64,000 nucleotides of DNA from NCBI GenBank assembly GCA_017303635.1, contig JAFLCG010000005.1, forward strand, positions 186,001 to 250,000. Direction: 5' to 3'. Source of the DNA: Anaerolineae bacterium (GTDB lineage Bacteria > Chloroflexota > Anaerolineae > Aggregatilineales > Phototrophicaceae). Below, in pieces: positions 1 through 8,495 of the stretch (the first letter of the stretch is position 1; every line of letters starts with the position of its first letter). Position numbers and translations under genes: made by a program. Under the pieces are notes generated by a model. That model was not told the origin of the DNA, searched no databases, and saw only the letters and a program-made list of their open reading frames with translations.

Positions 1-2
1 CG

Positions 3-323
3 CGGTTTCCAGTTTACTTGATCGTAATCATGATTCTCAGCGGATTAAGTTTAGTGTGGGTCATGTTTCGAGCAAAAGCACGACGAGATCGATTTAGCAA
101 TGAGGGTCAAGTGATTCGCGGTGAGTTACTCGAATTCAAGGGCCACATGGATCGCAGCAATTATTTGGTGAAAACACGTTATCGGTTTCGATCACCTGTA
201 GGAAGTTATATAGAAGGCAAATACGATAGCGAACAAAACAGGTTAAAGGATACGGTGCCACCTGCCTCAGGAACACCCGTCGCCGTTCTCTACGTGGATG
301 ATAAGTTACACAGACTGTTGTGA
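3..323 (+). CDS. DUF3592-like membrane-anchored protein (5' partial)
   Basis: The reading frame is open to the left edge of the window, so the N-terminus is probably missing; an in-frame TTG lies at 18. What remains has one hydrophobic segment (about 14 residues ending WVMF), then a basic stop-transfer stretch (RAKARRDR) and a small beta-rich domain of about 75 residues with the pattern VIRGELLEF...YRFRSPVG...GTPVAVLY. That pattern resembles the DUF3592 family, which has no assigned biochemical role. The DNA is AT-richer than the genes that follow. It ends 10 bases before the next gene, so the two could be co-transcribed. Function unknown. Confidence 0.55.
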   Translation, partial: RFPVYLIVIMILSGLSLVWVMFRAKARRDRFSNEGQVIRGELLEFKGHMDRSNYLVKTRYRFRSPVGSYIEGKYDSEQNRLKDTVPPASGTPVAVLYVDDKLHRLL

Positions 324-333
324 GGACGAGACC

Positions 334-642
334 ATGAAACGACGACTCTATGATCTGGCGTATGGGCGGGCGGGCGACAAGGGTAACATCGCCAATGTGA
401 GCGTGATCGCCCGGAACAGCGCGGCCTATGCGGAGATCAAGGCGAAACTGACGGCAGAACGGGTCAAGGCGCATCTAGGTGAGCTGGTGAGCGGAGAGGT
501 GGTGCGCTACGAGGTCGATAACCTTGAGGCGCTCAACTTTGTGCTGCACGATGCGCTGGACGGCGGCGCGACTCGGTCCCTCCGGATTGACTCGCTGGGG
601 AAGAGTCTGGCGGGGGCGCTCCTGTATATGGAGTGGGAGTAG
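334..642 (+). CDS. AtuA C-terminal (ferredoxin-fold) domain-like protein
   Basis: A 102-residue protein starting at ATG 334; the frame is open back to 298 but the family motif begins directly after this ATG. It opens with LAYGRAGDKGN and continues IANVSVIAR, the signature of the C-terminal domain of AtuA/DUF1446 proteins, which also occurs as a separate small protein. AtuA proteins belong to acyclic terpene (citronellol/geraniol) and related branched acyl-CoA degradation. The following enoyl-CoA hydratase and biotin-dependent carboxylase fit such a pathway. The larger AtuA partner is not in the window and may lie upstream, though the gene directly upstream is a DUF3592-like protein. Catalytic role unknown. 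Confidence 0.7.
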   Translation: MKRRLYDLAYGRAGDKGNIANVSVIARNSAAYAEIKAKLTAERVKAHLGELVSGEVVRYEVDNLEALNFVLHDALDGGATRSLRIDSLGKSLAGALLYMEWE

Positions 643-697
643 TGCAGAGTGCAGAGTGCAGAGTGCAGAGTGCAGAGTGCAGAGTGCAGAGTGCAGA
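642..697. repeat. Tandem heptamer repeat, 8 copies of GTGCAGA
   Basis: Eight exact, uninterrupted copies of the 7-mer GTGCAGA begin at the last base of the preceding stop codon and fill most of the gap to the enoyl-CoA hydratase gene. A perfect 7-base period of this kind expands and contracts by slippage. Because it lies just upstream of the next gene's leader, changes in copy number would alter intergenic spacing but not coding. Confidence 0.95.
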
Positions 698-726
698 GAA
701 GATTGTAAATCACGCTGGGAATTGAG

Positions 727-1503
727 ATGCAAAGTTACGAAACGATTTTGGTGAGGCAAGATGGTCCGTTCGCCCATATCACCCTCAACCGACCGGAGGT
801 GAAGAATGCGATGAACGCCCAGATGGTGCTGGACTTGATCGCGTGCTTCGAGGCGTTGCAGGAGGATCGCACGGTGCGGGCGGTGGTCATCAGCGGCGCG
901 GGCGGCACATTCTGCGCGGGCGGAGACATCAAGGAGATGGCGGTCATCGCGCAGGGTGCAGAGGATCGCTTCACCGGAGCGCTGGATCGGCTCCTGATGC
1001 TGGTCAACCAAGCGCCACAGGTGGTCATCGCGCACGTGGAAGGTGCGGCCCTCGGCGGTGGATTGGGGCTGGTGTGTGTAGCAGATCTGGCCTACGCCAG
1101 CACCGAGGCCAAGATGGGGCTGCCGGAGGTGCGATTGGGTCTGGTTCCGGCCTTGATCTCGCCGTATGTCATCCAGCGGCTGGGGCTGCCGCGAGCGCGG
1201 GAACTGATGCTGACCGGGCGGCGCTTCAACGGGGCCGAAGCTGCACGCTATGGCGTCGTGACGGAGGCGGTCGAACCGGGCGAGTTAGCAGAGCGCATCA
1301 AAGCCGTGCTGGAGGAACTGCGCCAGTGCAGTCCAGCGGCGTTGGCCGCATGCAAGGCGTTGATCTTCCGCGTACACGATCAGCCGATGGCGGAGACATT
1401 CGACTATCGGGCTGACGTGCTGAACCAACTGCGACAGAGCGACGAAGGCATTGAGGGGATGATGGCCTTTGTGCAGAAGCGTAGTCCACGCTGGGCAGAA
1501 TAA
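727..1503 (+). CDS. Enoyl-CoA hydratase/isomerase family protein
   Basis: A 258-residue crotonase-fold protein, the usual length for soluble enoyl-CoA hydratases. It has the LNRPEVKNAMN N-terminal motif, the first oxyanion-hole segment CAGGDIKEM at about 63-71, the glycine-rich second segment GAALGGGLGL at about 106-115, and both acidic residues expected for hydration (Glu in GLPEVRLGLVP near 134, Glu in RARELMLTGRR near 158). It should add water across a 2-enoyl-CoA. Placed between an AtuA-like domain and a biotin carboxylase, it resembles the hydratases of leucine/isovalerate (Liu) or acyclic terpene (Atu) degradation (methylglutaconyl-CoA type), but the substrate cannot be read from sequence. 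Confidence 0.88.
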   Translation: MQSYETILVRQDGPFAHITLNRPEVKNAMNAQMVLDLIACFEALQEDRTVRAVVISGAGGTFCAGGDIKEMAVIAQGAEDRFTGALDRLLMLVNQAPQVVIAHVEGAALGGGLGLVCVADLAYASTEAKMGLPEVRLGLVPALISPYVIQRLGLPRARELMLTGRRFNGAEAARYGVVTEAVEPGELAERIKAVLEELRQCSPAALAACKALIFRVHDQPMAETFDYRADVLNQLRQSDEGIEGMMAFVQKRSPRWAE

Positions 1504-1504
1504 G

Positions 1505-1600
1505 AGAAGAAATTACTGCAGAGAGGCAGAGGCGCAAAGGAACAAAGAAGAGATTTAACGCAATGCGGCAAAGAAGCCAAGTCGCAAAGAAATCATGAGA
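1505..1600. repeat. Purine-rich dispersed repeat (GCAGAG / GCGGCAAAG type)
   Basis: The gap between the hydratase and carboxylase genes is filled by a degenerate purine-rich sequence with repeated GCAGAG, GCGCAAAGG and GCGGCAAAGAA units. Related strings (CAAAGCGGCAA) recur at 7397-7420 and 17103-17114, inside two coding regions, so it appears to be a copy of a short dispersed element. No promoter or gene is recognised here. Confidence 0.55.
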
Positions 1601-1613
1601 AGGATAAAGACGA

Positions 1614-3551
1614 ATGCCGCAGATGATCCAAAAATTGTTGATTGCGAACCGCGGGGAAATCGCCTGCCGGATTATTCGAACCTGCCGGGAGATGGGGATC
1701 GCCAGCGTGGCAGTGTACTCGGAGGCCGATGCACGGGCGCTGCATGTTGAGCGAGCTGATGAAGCCATCTACCTCGGCCCTGCCCCTGCCCGCGAGAGCT
1801 ACCTCAATATCGACGCATTGATTGCCGCAGCCATCCGGTCGGGTGCGGACGCGGTGCATCCGGGCTACGGCTTTCTGGCGGAAAACGCGCGCTTCGCCCA
1901 GGCAGTCATCGATGCAGGATTGATTTGGGTCGGGCCGCCGCCGGGGGCCATCGAAGCGATGGGCAGCAAACGAGGTGCCAAGCTCCTGCTCAAGGGCATC
2001 CCAACCGTGCCGGGTTACCTGGGTGATGACCAGAGCGATGCACGCATGATTGCGGAGGCCGCGCAGATCGGCTATCCGGTGATGGTCAAAGCCTCGGCAG
2101 GCGGTGGTGGCAAAGGGATGCGGCAGGTGCATGATCCGGCAGAGTTACCGGGTGCGCTGGAGACCGCCCGACGCGAGGCGCTGCAAGCCTTTGGCGATGA
2201 CACACTGATTCTAGAGAAAGTGGTCCAGGATCCACGCCACATCGAAGTGCAGATTTTTGGCGATCAACTGGGGAATGTGATTGCGCTGGGCGAACGGGAG
2301 TGCACGATCCAGCGGCGGCACCAAAAAATCATCGAAGAAACGCCCTCCCCTTTCCTCACTCCAGCGTTACGCTCCCACATGTTGGAGGCGGCAGCCAGCG
2401 TGGGAACACAGCTTGGTTACACCAGCGCCGGGACGGTTGAGTTTCTGGTGGACAGCAACCAGCACTTCTACTTCATGGAAATGAACACGCGCTTGCAGGT
2501 GGAGCATCCCGTCACCGAGGAAACGACCGGCTTTGACCTGGTGCGCTGGCAGATCATGGTGGCAGAAGGCTATCCGCTGCCGGATATGGATGTGTATCCA
2601 GCAGGGCACGCCATCGAAGTACGCATCTACACCGAAGACCCATCAAATGACTTCCTCCCGGCAACAGGCAAGGTGCTGCGCTGGCAGACGCCGGAACACG
2701 TCCGGGTGGATGACGGCATCCGCAGCGGGGATGAGGTGAGCATCTATTATGATCCAATGGTTGCCAAGATCATCGCTTACGGTGAACACCGCGACGGCGC
2801 AATCCGACGGTTAGATTATGCACTCAGCCAGTTGCAACTACTTGGCCTGCGGAACAACATCGCGTTCCTGCGCCGCGTGCTGACCCACCCCGATCATGTG
2901 GCCGGGCATTTCACTACACGCTTCATTGAGGAGCATCCTGACCTTTTGCAGGAAAGCGATCCCCCTCCACCCATCGCCCTGATTGCAGCGGCGATTGCAA
3001 GACATTTCACACCAGAACAGACCCACGATCACTGGCGCAATAACCCGTGGCGACCTGTACGAGAACGCTTCAGCAGCGGTGACCGAGAGTTCACGATTCT
3101 GCTCAATCCCAAGGCACAGCAGCACTTTGAAGTGCAGGTGGGCGAAAACCATCACGCCGTACAGATCTGGTCATGGGAAGATGGCGACATGAGCCTATCG
3201 GTGGATGGGCACCGGCAACAGGTCACGATCCTCTCTGCCGACGGTCGGCGGTGGTGGTATCACCTGATTGGACAAAGTGGTTCCCTGGATTGGGTTTCGC
3301 CCCTACCCGAAGGCAACCGAGCCAGCGCCGCTGAAGGATCACTCCATGCACCGATGCCGAGTCAGGTACGAGCGGTACAGGTCGCAGTCGGGCAGCAGGT
3401 CGAAGCCGGTGCCGTGCTGATGATCCTGGAAGCGATGAAGATGGAGCATCGCATCAAGGCGCCCTATGCCGGTGAAGTCATCGCGGTACATTTCCAGGTG
3501 GGCCAGCAGGTGCCGGTGGATGCGGTGCTGCTGGAAGTGAAGGCGCTATAG
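1614..3551 (+). CDS. Biotin-dependent acyl-CoA carboxylase alpha subunit (biotin carboxylase + BCCP)
   Basis: 645 residues with full biotin carboxylase architecture. The N-terminal domain opens KLLIANRGEIACRIIRTCREMG. An ATP-grasp domain follows with the glycine-rich loop KASAGGGGKGMR near 160-172 and EMNTRLQVEHPVTE near 291-304. A C-terminal biotinyl domain carries EAMKMEH with the acceptor lysine at about 609. This is the ATP-dependent subunit that carboxylates its own biotin for acetyl-, propionyl-, methylcrotonyl- or geranyl-CoA carboxylase. Next to an enoyl-CoA hydratase and an AtuA-like domain, a methylcrotonyl/geranyl-CoA role is likely but inferred. The carboxyltransferase beta subunit is not in the window. 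ATGs at 1614 and 1623 are both usable starts. Confidence 0.92.
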   Translation: MPQMIQKLLIANRGEIACRIIRTCREMGIASVAVYSEADARALHVERADEAIYLGPAPARESYLNIDALIAAAIRSGADAVHPGYGFLAENARFAQAVIDAGLIWVGPPPGAIEAMGSKRGAKLLLKGIPTVPGYLGDDQSDARMIAEAAQIGYPVMVKASAGGGGKGMRQVHDPAELPGALETARREALQAFGDDTLILEKVVQDPRHIEVQIFGDQLGNVIALGERECTIQRRHQKIIEETPSPFLTPALRSHMLEAAASVGTQLGYTSAGTVEFLVDSNQHFYFMEMNTRLQVEHPVTEETTGFDLVRWQIMVAEGYPLPDMDVYPAGHAIEVRIYTEDPSNDFLPATGKVLRWQTPEHVRVDDGIRSGDEVSIYYDPMVAKIIAYGEHRDGAIRRLDYALSQLQLLGLRNNIAFLRRVLTHPDHVAGHFTTRFIEEHPDLLQESDPPPPIALIAAAIARHFTPEQTHDHWRNNPWRPVRERFSSGDREFTILLNPKAQQHFEVQVGENHHAVQIWSWEDGDMSLSVDGHRQQVTILSADGRRWWYHLIGQSGSLDWVSPLPEGNRASAAEGSLHAPMPSQVRAVQVAVGQQVEAGAVLMILEAMKMEHRIKAPYAGEVIAVHFQVGQQVPVDAVLLEVKAL

Positions 3552-3850
3552 GGGACAGAACGACGAAAACACAGAGCGAAGTTGGATTGAACCTTTGAGG
3601 GCTGGCAGGAGTATGCGCGGCCTTGACTCAAGGTTGGATTAAGGTTTTATCCGCTACTTCGCAAACGTTACCTATTTCCTAACGAAAAGTGAGTGAATCC
3701 GGGTGGTAATATGCGCCATTTTGGGGCAGACTACCCATTGGGCAGATAGCTAATCTGTTCTAGTCGGGTTACTCGCACTCCGCGTGTAACGTTGGGGGAC
3801 TTCAGCCAGACCATACCGGTGTTCACCGGCTTCCCACTGAGGAGGACAAC
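3552..3850. other. Intergenic region with possible promoter for the ABC operon
   Basis: 299 bases without a gene. TTGACT at 3623-3628 could be a -35 box, but the -10 candidate 17 bases downstream (about TTTTAT) is weak. The last bases before the ABC substrate-binding protein carry a strong Shine-Dalgarno (GAGGAGG, 3839-3845). The sequence is AT-richer than the coding DNA around it. A promoter for the importer is expected here, but its exact place is not certain. Confidence 0.3.
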
Positions 3851-5401
3851 ATGCGTATTTCGTCCCGATGGCTCCTGCGAGCCACCCTTCTTTCCGCTTT
3901 GCTACTGCTGGCCTTTGGCAGTGTGCTCGGTGTTCAGGCACAGGGTGGCACCCTGCGCGTCGGCGTCGTGACACCCGCCGTACTGGACCCAGCGCAAGGC
4001 TCCAACGATTCGGAAGTGCTGTTTAACCGCAGCATCTATGATTATCTGGTCGAAACCCTACCAGATAAGAGCATCGCCCCCAATCTGGCGACCGAATGGT
4101 CGATCAGCGAGGATGGACTGACCTATAGCTTCACGCTGGCCAGCGGTGTGACTTTCCATGATGGTTCGGCCTTTTCCTCGGCGGACGTGGTCTTTACCTT
4201 CAATCGCCTGAAGGAGATTCAGTCACCCGCGATCAACGTGCTGGGCGAGTTTGAGGTCAGCGCGCCGGATGCCGGGACGGTCGTATTCACCCTGACCACG
4301 CCTAACGCAGATTTCCTGTATGGTGTAGCTAATCGGTTTGCCTTGATCCTCAAGGACGGCAGCACTACCCCTAACCAAATTGTTAAAGGCGACGCACCCT
4401 ACATCAACTTCAATGGCACAGGGCCATTCGTGCTCACCAACTACGATTCAGCCAATGGGCGCGCCACCTTGACCCGCAACGCCAATTACTGGAAAGCGGG
4501 TCAGCCATCACTGGAAACGCTGGAGTTCGTCTTCTTTGACGACCCGACAACTCAAGTCCAGGCGCTGCGCGGTGGTCAACTCGATTTCATTTACAAAGTC
4601 ACCCTGGATCAGATTGCTTCCCTGGAAGGCGATGCGAGCATCAGCATCATCACCCAGGCCACCAACCAGCACCCGGTCATCCGGCTGCGGGCGGATGAAG
4701 GCCCTGGTGCCGACCCGAACGTGCGGCAGGCGCTCAAGCTGGCGACTGACCGGGTTTTCCTGAATGAAGTCGCCAACGACGGTCAAGGGATTGTCGGCAA
4801 CAATGATCCGATTGGCCCCGGCTTTGGTGCCTTCTATGATGGCAGCGTGGCCCAGCCTCCTTACGATCCGGCGGCTGCCTGTGCGCTGTTGAGTGAAGCG
4901 GGCTATGCGAATGGCCTCAACCTGACGCTCTACGTGCCGATTGCCCTGGGTTATGACACTCGACTGGCCCCGGCGCTCAAGGAAACCTGGGCCGCAGGCT
5001 GCATCAACGTCGATATCCAAGCCGTACCGGAAGGCTCGTACTACGACGATACTTTCCCGAACAACTGGCTGACCGCTGAACTGGGGATCACGCCCTGGAG
5101 TGATCAGGCCAATCCGCAGGGTTATCTGGTACAGGCATACAGCTCCGGCGGCGTGTGGAACGAGACCCGCTGGTCGGATGCCGAACTGGACGCGTTGATC
5201 GCACAGGCGGGCACTACCGCTGACCCAGCAGCCCGCACACCGATCTATCACCAGATCGCCGCCATCTTCGCAGAACGCGGTCCGATCATCGTGCCATGGT
5301 TCGCCAGCATCAACGGTGCAGTCCGCTCGAACGTGAGCGGATTGGTGATGGCACCCTTCCCCGGCCTGACGGACTTCCGCACCGTCAGCATCAGCTCGTA
5401 G
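3851..5401 (+). CDS. ABC transporter substrate-binding protein, family 5 (DppA/OppA-like)
   Basis: 516 residues with a clear Sec signal peptide: basic N-terminus, hydrophobic core at about 10-25, likely cleavage after VQA at 30. There is no lipobox cysteine, which is unusual for a monoderm-style anchor and suggests a free periplasmic or differently anchored receptor. The mature protein has the cluster C fold of Dpp/Opp/NikA receptors: GTLRVGVVTPAVLDPA, LATEWSISEDGLTYSFTLA, FHDGSAFSSADVVFTFNR, GTGPFVL. It binds peptides, nickel chelates or sugars outside the membrane and delivers them to the permease encoded downstream. Strong RBS and ATG at 3851. Confidence 0.9.
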   Translation: MRISSRWLLRATLLSALLLLAFGSVLGVQAQGGTLRVGVVTPAVLDPAQGSNDSEVLFNRSIYDYLVETLPDKSIAPNLATEWSISEDGLTYSFTLASGVTFHDGSAFSSADVVFTFNRLKEIQSPAINVLGEFEVSAPDAGTVVFTLTTPNADFLYGVANRFALILKDGSTTPNQIVKGDAPYINFNGTGPFVLTNYDSANGRATLTRNANYWKAGQPSLETLEFVFFDDPTTQVQALRGGQLDFIYKVTLDQIASLEGDASISIITQATNQHPVIRLRADEGPGADPNVRQALKLATDRVFLNEVANDGQGIVGNNDPIGPGFGAFYDGSVAQPPYDPAAACALLSEAGYANGLNLTLYVPIALGYDTRLAPALKETWAAGCINVDIQAVPEGSYYDDTFPNNWLTAELGITPWSDQANPQGYLVQAYSSGGVWNETRWSDAELDALIAQAGTTADPAARTPIYHQIAAIFAERGPIIVPWFASINGAVRSNVSGLVMAPFPGLTDFRTVSISS

Positions 5402-5409
5402 TCAAACCC

Positions 5410-5447
5410 ATAGACCGGGGGCAGCATTGAGTCTGCCCCCGGTCTAT
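5410..5447 (+). terminator. 15-bp hairpin after the substrate-binding protein gene
   Basis: A perfect inverted repeat (arms 5410-5424 and 5433-5447, 8-nt loop) starts 9 bases after the stop codon and precedes the permease gene. No T-run follows, so full rho-independent termination is doubtful. Such hairpins after binding-protein genes commonly protect the 3' end and make the receptor message more abundant than the permease/ATPase message; that role is inferred. Confidence 0.7.
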
Positions 5448-5463
5448 CATCCCATATCAGCGC

Positions 5464-6351
5464 ATGACACCAACAACTCCCCCAATCGCTGAATACCACA
5501 GCCGACCGCTGCGTTCCGGTATCGTTGGCGTCGTGCGCCGCTTGGCGTCACGTCCGCTGGCATTGATCGGCTCGCTCCTCGTCCTGATGTTTCTTATGCT
5601 GGCCATCAGCGGACCGATGATCGCCCCGTATTCATTCAATGAAATCAACCGTGAGGCCCTGCGGCAACCACCCGGCCCCGGATTCCCATTTGGCACAGAC
5701 TCGCTGGGACGGGATGTGTTCAGCCGGGTGTTATGGGGCGCGCGGGAAATCATCGTGGTGCCAGGGGTCGCAACCGCGGTCGCCGTAGTGCTGGGAACCC
5801 TGCTGGGCTTACTGCTCGGCTACGTGGGCGGCTGGTTGGATGATCTGGTCTCCCGGCTGTTGGATACGCTGCTCTCGATCCCGGCGATGCTGCTGGCGCT
5901 GGTCATGCTAGGCGCGATTGGCCCCTCGTCCATTGGCATCATCCTGGTGGTCGCTCTGCTCTACATCCCGATTGTGGCGCGGGTCGTCCGCAGCGCCACG
6001 CTCGGCTTGCGAACCGCCGGCTTTATCGAAGCCGCTAAATTGCGAGGCGAATCGACCTGGTACATTCTGCTGCGGGAAATTCTGCCGTCGGTGCTGCCCG
6101 CGCTGACCGTCGAGGCGGCGCTGCGCTTTTCCTATGCCATCTTCCTGACGGCCTCGCTGGGGTTCCTGGGGTTGGGGGTGCAGCCACCGTCACCCGATTG
6201 GGGGCGGATGGTCAACGAGGCGCGGGATAGTTACGTGCGTGCGCCGTGGGCGTTGTGGTATCCAGCGGGTGCGATTGCACTACTGGTCATCAGCGTCAAT
6301 CTGATGGCAGAAGGCTTGCGAATCGCCTTAAGACGTGAGGGGCAGCAGTAG
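5464..6351 (+). CDS. ABC transporter permease, DppC/OppC type
   Basis: 295 residues with an N-terminal cytoplasmic tail, a first membrane helix at about 31-50, then FGTDSLGRDVFSRVLWGARE (about 76-95), the typical DppC/OppC opening of the transport domain. The EAA loop that contacts the ATPase is seen as EAAKLRGESTW (about 189-199). The remaining helices match the BPD_transp_1 fold. It pairs with the DppB-like permease at 8492 to form the channel for the substrate delivered by the 3851 receptor. The gene order receptor, C-type permease, ATPase, B-type permease is the reverse of the common order. Starts at ATG 5464, 2 bases before the ATPase gene at its other end. Confidence 0.92.
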   Translation: MTPTTPPIAEYHSRPLRSGIVGVVRRLASRPLALIGSLLVLMFLMLAISGPMIAPYSFNEINREALRQPPGPGFPFGTDSLGRDVFSRVLWGAREIIVVPGVATAVAVVLGTLLGLLLGYVGGWLDDLVSRLLDTLLSIPAMLLALVMLGAIGPSSIGIILVVALLYIPIVARVVRSATLGLRTAGFIEAAKLRGESTWYILLREILPSVLPALTVEAALRFSYAIFLTASLGFLGLGVQPPSPDWGRMVNEARDSYVRAPWALWYPAGAIALLVISVNLMAEGLRIALRREGQQ

Positions 6352-6353
6352 CC

Positions 6354-8495
6354 ATGACCAAACAACCCATCCTTGAAGCCGAACACCTCTGCATTGACTA
6401 TCGGCTGGGCAACCAGTGGGTCAATGCGATCCGTGATGTATCGCTGACGATTGGCGCAGGTGAAATTCACGGGCTGGTCGGTGAAAGCGGAAGCGGCAAA
6501 TCGACGCTGGCACTGGCGCTCATGCGCTATCTGGCTCCTAATGCACGGGTCAGCCAGGGCGATATTCGGCTGGATGGCGTCAGCCTCCTGAGCAAATCCC
6601 GCCCGGAGATGGAACGCATCTGGGGGCGCGACCTGTGCCTGGTCCCACAAGACCCGCTGGCGGCGCTCAACCCGGCCTACACAGTCGGTGAGCAAATTGC
6701 CGAAGTCACCCGGCAGCATCAGGGATTATCCAAAAGTGAGGCGTGGTCAGGTGCGGTCGCCATGCTGGAAAAAGTGCGGATTAGCGATGCAAAGGCAGTC
6801 GCACAGAAGTACCCGCATCAACTAAGCGGCGGGATGCAGCAGCGCGTGGTGATAGCGATGGCGCTCAATACCCGCCCGCGATTGCTCATTCTGGATGAGC
6901 CCACAACGGCGCTGGACGTGACCACCCAGGCTGTCATCCTCGACCTATTCCGTGAACTGCTCCATGAACATCAGGCAGCAGCACTTTATGTTTCGCATGA
7001 TCTGGGCGTCATCCGTGAGATGTGCCAGCGAATGACAGTACTCTACTGTGGTGAGGTGATGGCGAGCGCCCCGGTAGCGGGCGTCTATCAACGTCCGATT
7101 CATCCATACACGATCGGTCTGTTGGCAAGCATCCCCCGCGTGGAGATCGGTGCCAGCAATACCCGTTTGCCGACCATACCCGGTACAGCACCGTCGCTCG
7201 CCCAGCGCGGGCAAGGCTGTGTATTCGCCCCTCGCTGCCCGGTCGCGCTGGATCGCTGCTACACAGAAAAACCCGAACTGGAAACTATCATCCATGAGCG
7301 CATGGTCAAGTGTCACCGCTGGGGCGAGATTGACGCCAGAACACTCCCAGTGGATTACAAAGACTTTCTCGCAGAGAGTAAAGAACCATTCTTCAATGCA
7401 AAGCGGCAAAGCGGTACAGAAGCAAAGCAAGACGTACCAGAGGAAACTCCCGAATATGTTCTTAAGGCTCAACGGGTGAGCAAGACGTTCGGTGGTCGTT
7501 CGCTGCTCAAGCGACTGCTGATGCAGCCGGATAGTCGGGTACAAGCGGTCAAGGACGTCAGCGTCAATGTGCGGCGCTACTCCACGTTGGGTCTGGTTGG
7601 TGAGAGCGGCAGCGGCAAGACCACCCTTGCCCGCTGTATCGTGGGGTTGGAGACGGCAGACGAGGGCCGCATGACTTTGCTGGATGCTGCCCTGCCCCCG
7701 GCACTGACAGATCGACCGGCCGCGCTCAAACGCGAGATTCAAATGGTGTTCCAGAATCCGTCAGATACGCTCAATCCCTACCAGACGATTGGGCAAATGC
7801 TGCGGCGGACGCTGGAGCGGTTGGGCGCAGCGTCCTCGCCAGGGAATGTTGAAAAGCGAATCGCCGAGCTGCTGGCTGCAGTACGGCTCTCTGATGACTA
7901 TGTGAACCGCTTTCCAAATGAACTCAGCGGCGGGGAAAAGCAGCGGGTGGCACTGGCGCGCGCATTTGCTGCCAGTCCAGCGCTGGTGGTCGCCGATGAA
8001 CCGACTTCGGCGCTGGATGTTTCCGTACAAGCGGTGATCCTCAACCTGCTTAAGGATTTGCGGGCGCGCGAAGGGGCTTCCTACCTGTTCATCTCACATG
8101 ACTTGCGGGCCGTCAGTTATCTGGCAGACTGGCTGATCGTGATGTATCAGGGGCAAATCATGGAGGAAGGCACAACCGAACATGTTTACAGTATCCCCTC
8201 GCATCCGTATACCGAAGCACTGATCTCCGCGATTCCCAGTACAGACCCACTTGAGCAAAACAAGCATATCCGGCTGATAGCGGAACCTAATCAAAGCACG
8301 GAGCGGAGCGGTTGCCCCTTTGCCGGGCGCTGCCCCCGCCAGATCGGGCGCATTTGTGAGGATGAAGCGCCTCCCTGGCGAGAGGCCGGGGATGACCACC
8401 GCATCCGCTGCCATATTCCACTGGATGAACTCAAGAAGCTGCAATCCAACGGTACGCCGGTTCAGGCAGCGCTGGACAAGGTGGTGCCAGCATGA
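6354..8495 (+). CDS. Fused two-domain peptide/nickel ABC transporter ATPase (DppD-DppF fusion)
   Basis: 713 residues containing two complete ABC ATPase domains. Domain 1: Walker A GESGSGKST at 43-51, signature LSGGMQQRV near 157, Walker B LLILDEPTTALD near 180, and the oligopeptide-type C-terminal cysteine module (CVFAPRCP...C). Domain 2: Walker A GESGSGKTT near 417, signature LSGGEKQRV near 523, Walker B LVVADEPTSALD near 544, then CPFAGRCP. The two sites together drive the importer. The linker at about 335-365 is lysine/glutamate-rich and coincides with a purine-rich repeat (7370-7440). The gene overlaps the next permease by 4 bases (ATGA), indicating translational coupling. Confidence 0.93.
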   Translation: MTKQPILEAEHLCIDYRLGNQWVNAIRDVSLTIGAGEIHGLVGESGSGKSTLALALMRYLAPNARVSQGDIRLDGVSLLSKSRPEMERIWGRDLCLVPQDPLAALNPAYTVGEQIAEVTRQHQGLSKSEAWSGAVAMLEKVRISDAKAVAQKYPHQLSGGMQQRVVIAMALNTRPRLLILDEPTTALDVTTQAVILDLFRELLHEHQAAALYVSHDLGVIREMCQRMTVLYCGEVMASAPVAGVYQRPIHPYTIGLLASIPRVEIGASNTRLPTIPGTAPSLAQRGQGCVFAPRCPVALDRCYTEKPELETIIHERMVKCHRWGEIDARTLPVDYKDFLAESKEPFFNAKRQSGTEAKQDVPEETPEYVLKAQRVSKTFGGRSLLKRLLMQPDSRVQAVKDVSVNVRRYSTLGLVGESGSGKTTLARCIVGLETADEGRMTLLDAALPPALTDRPAALKREIQMVFQNPSDTLNPYQTIGQMLRRTLERLGAASSPGNVEKRIAELLAAVRLSDDYVNRFPNELSGGEKQRVALARAFAASPALVVADEPTSALDVSVQAVILNLLKDLRAREGASYLFISHDLRAVSYLADWLIVMYQGQIMEEGTTEHVYSIPSHPYTEALISAIPSTDPLEQNKHIRLIAEPNQSTERSGCPFAGRCPRQIGRICEDEAPPWREAGDDHRIRCHIPLDELKKLQSNGTPVQAALDKVVPA
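7370..7440. repeat. Purine-rich dispersed repeat inside the ABC ATPase linker
   Basis: The DNA for the inter-domain linker contains GCAGAGAG and a CAAAGCGGCAAAGCGG stretch, closely matching the intergenic repeat at 1505-1600 and the string at 17103-17114. It is in frame and lies exactly between the two ABC domains, where extra residues are tolerated. Confidence 0.55.

Noticed and set aside
642..697. CRISPR-like repetition
   Set aside because: Units are 7 bases with no spacers; a simple tandem repeat.
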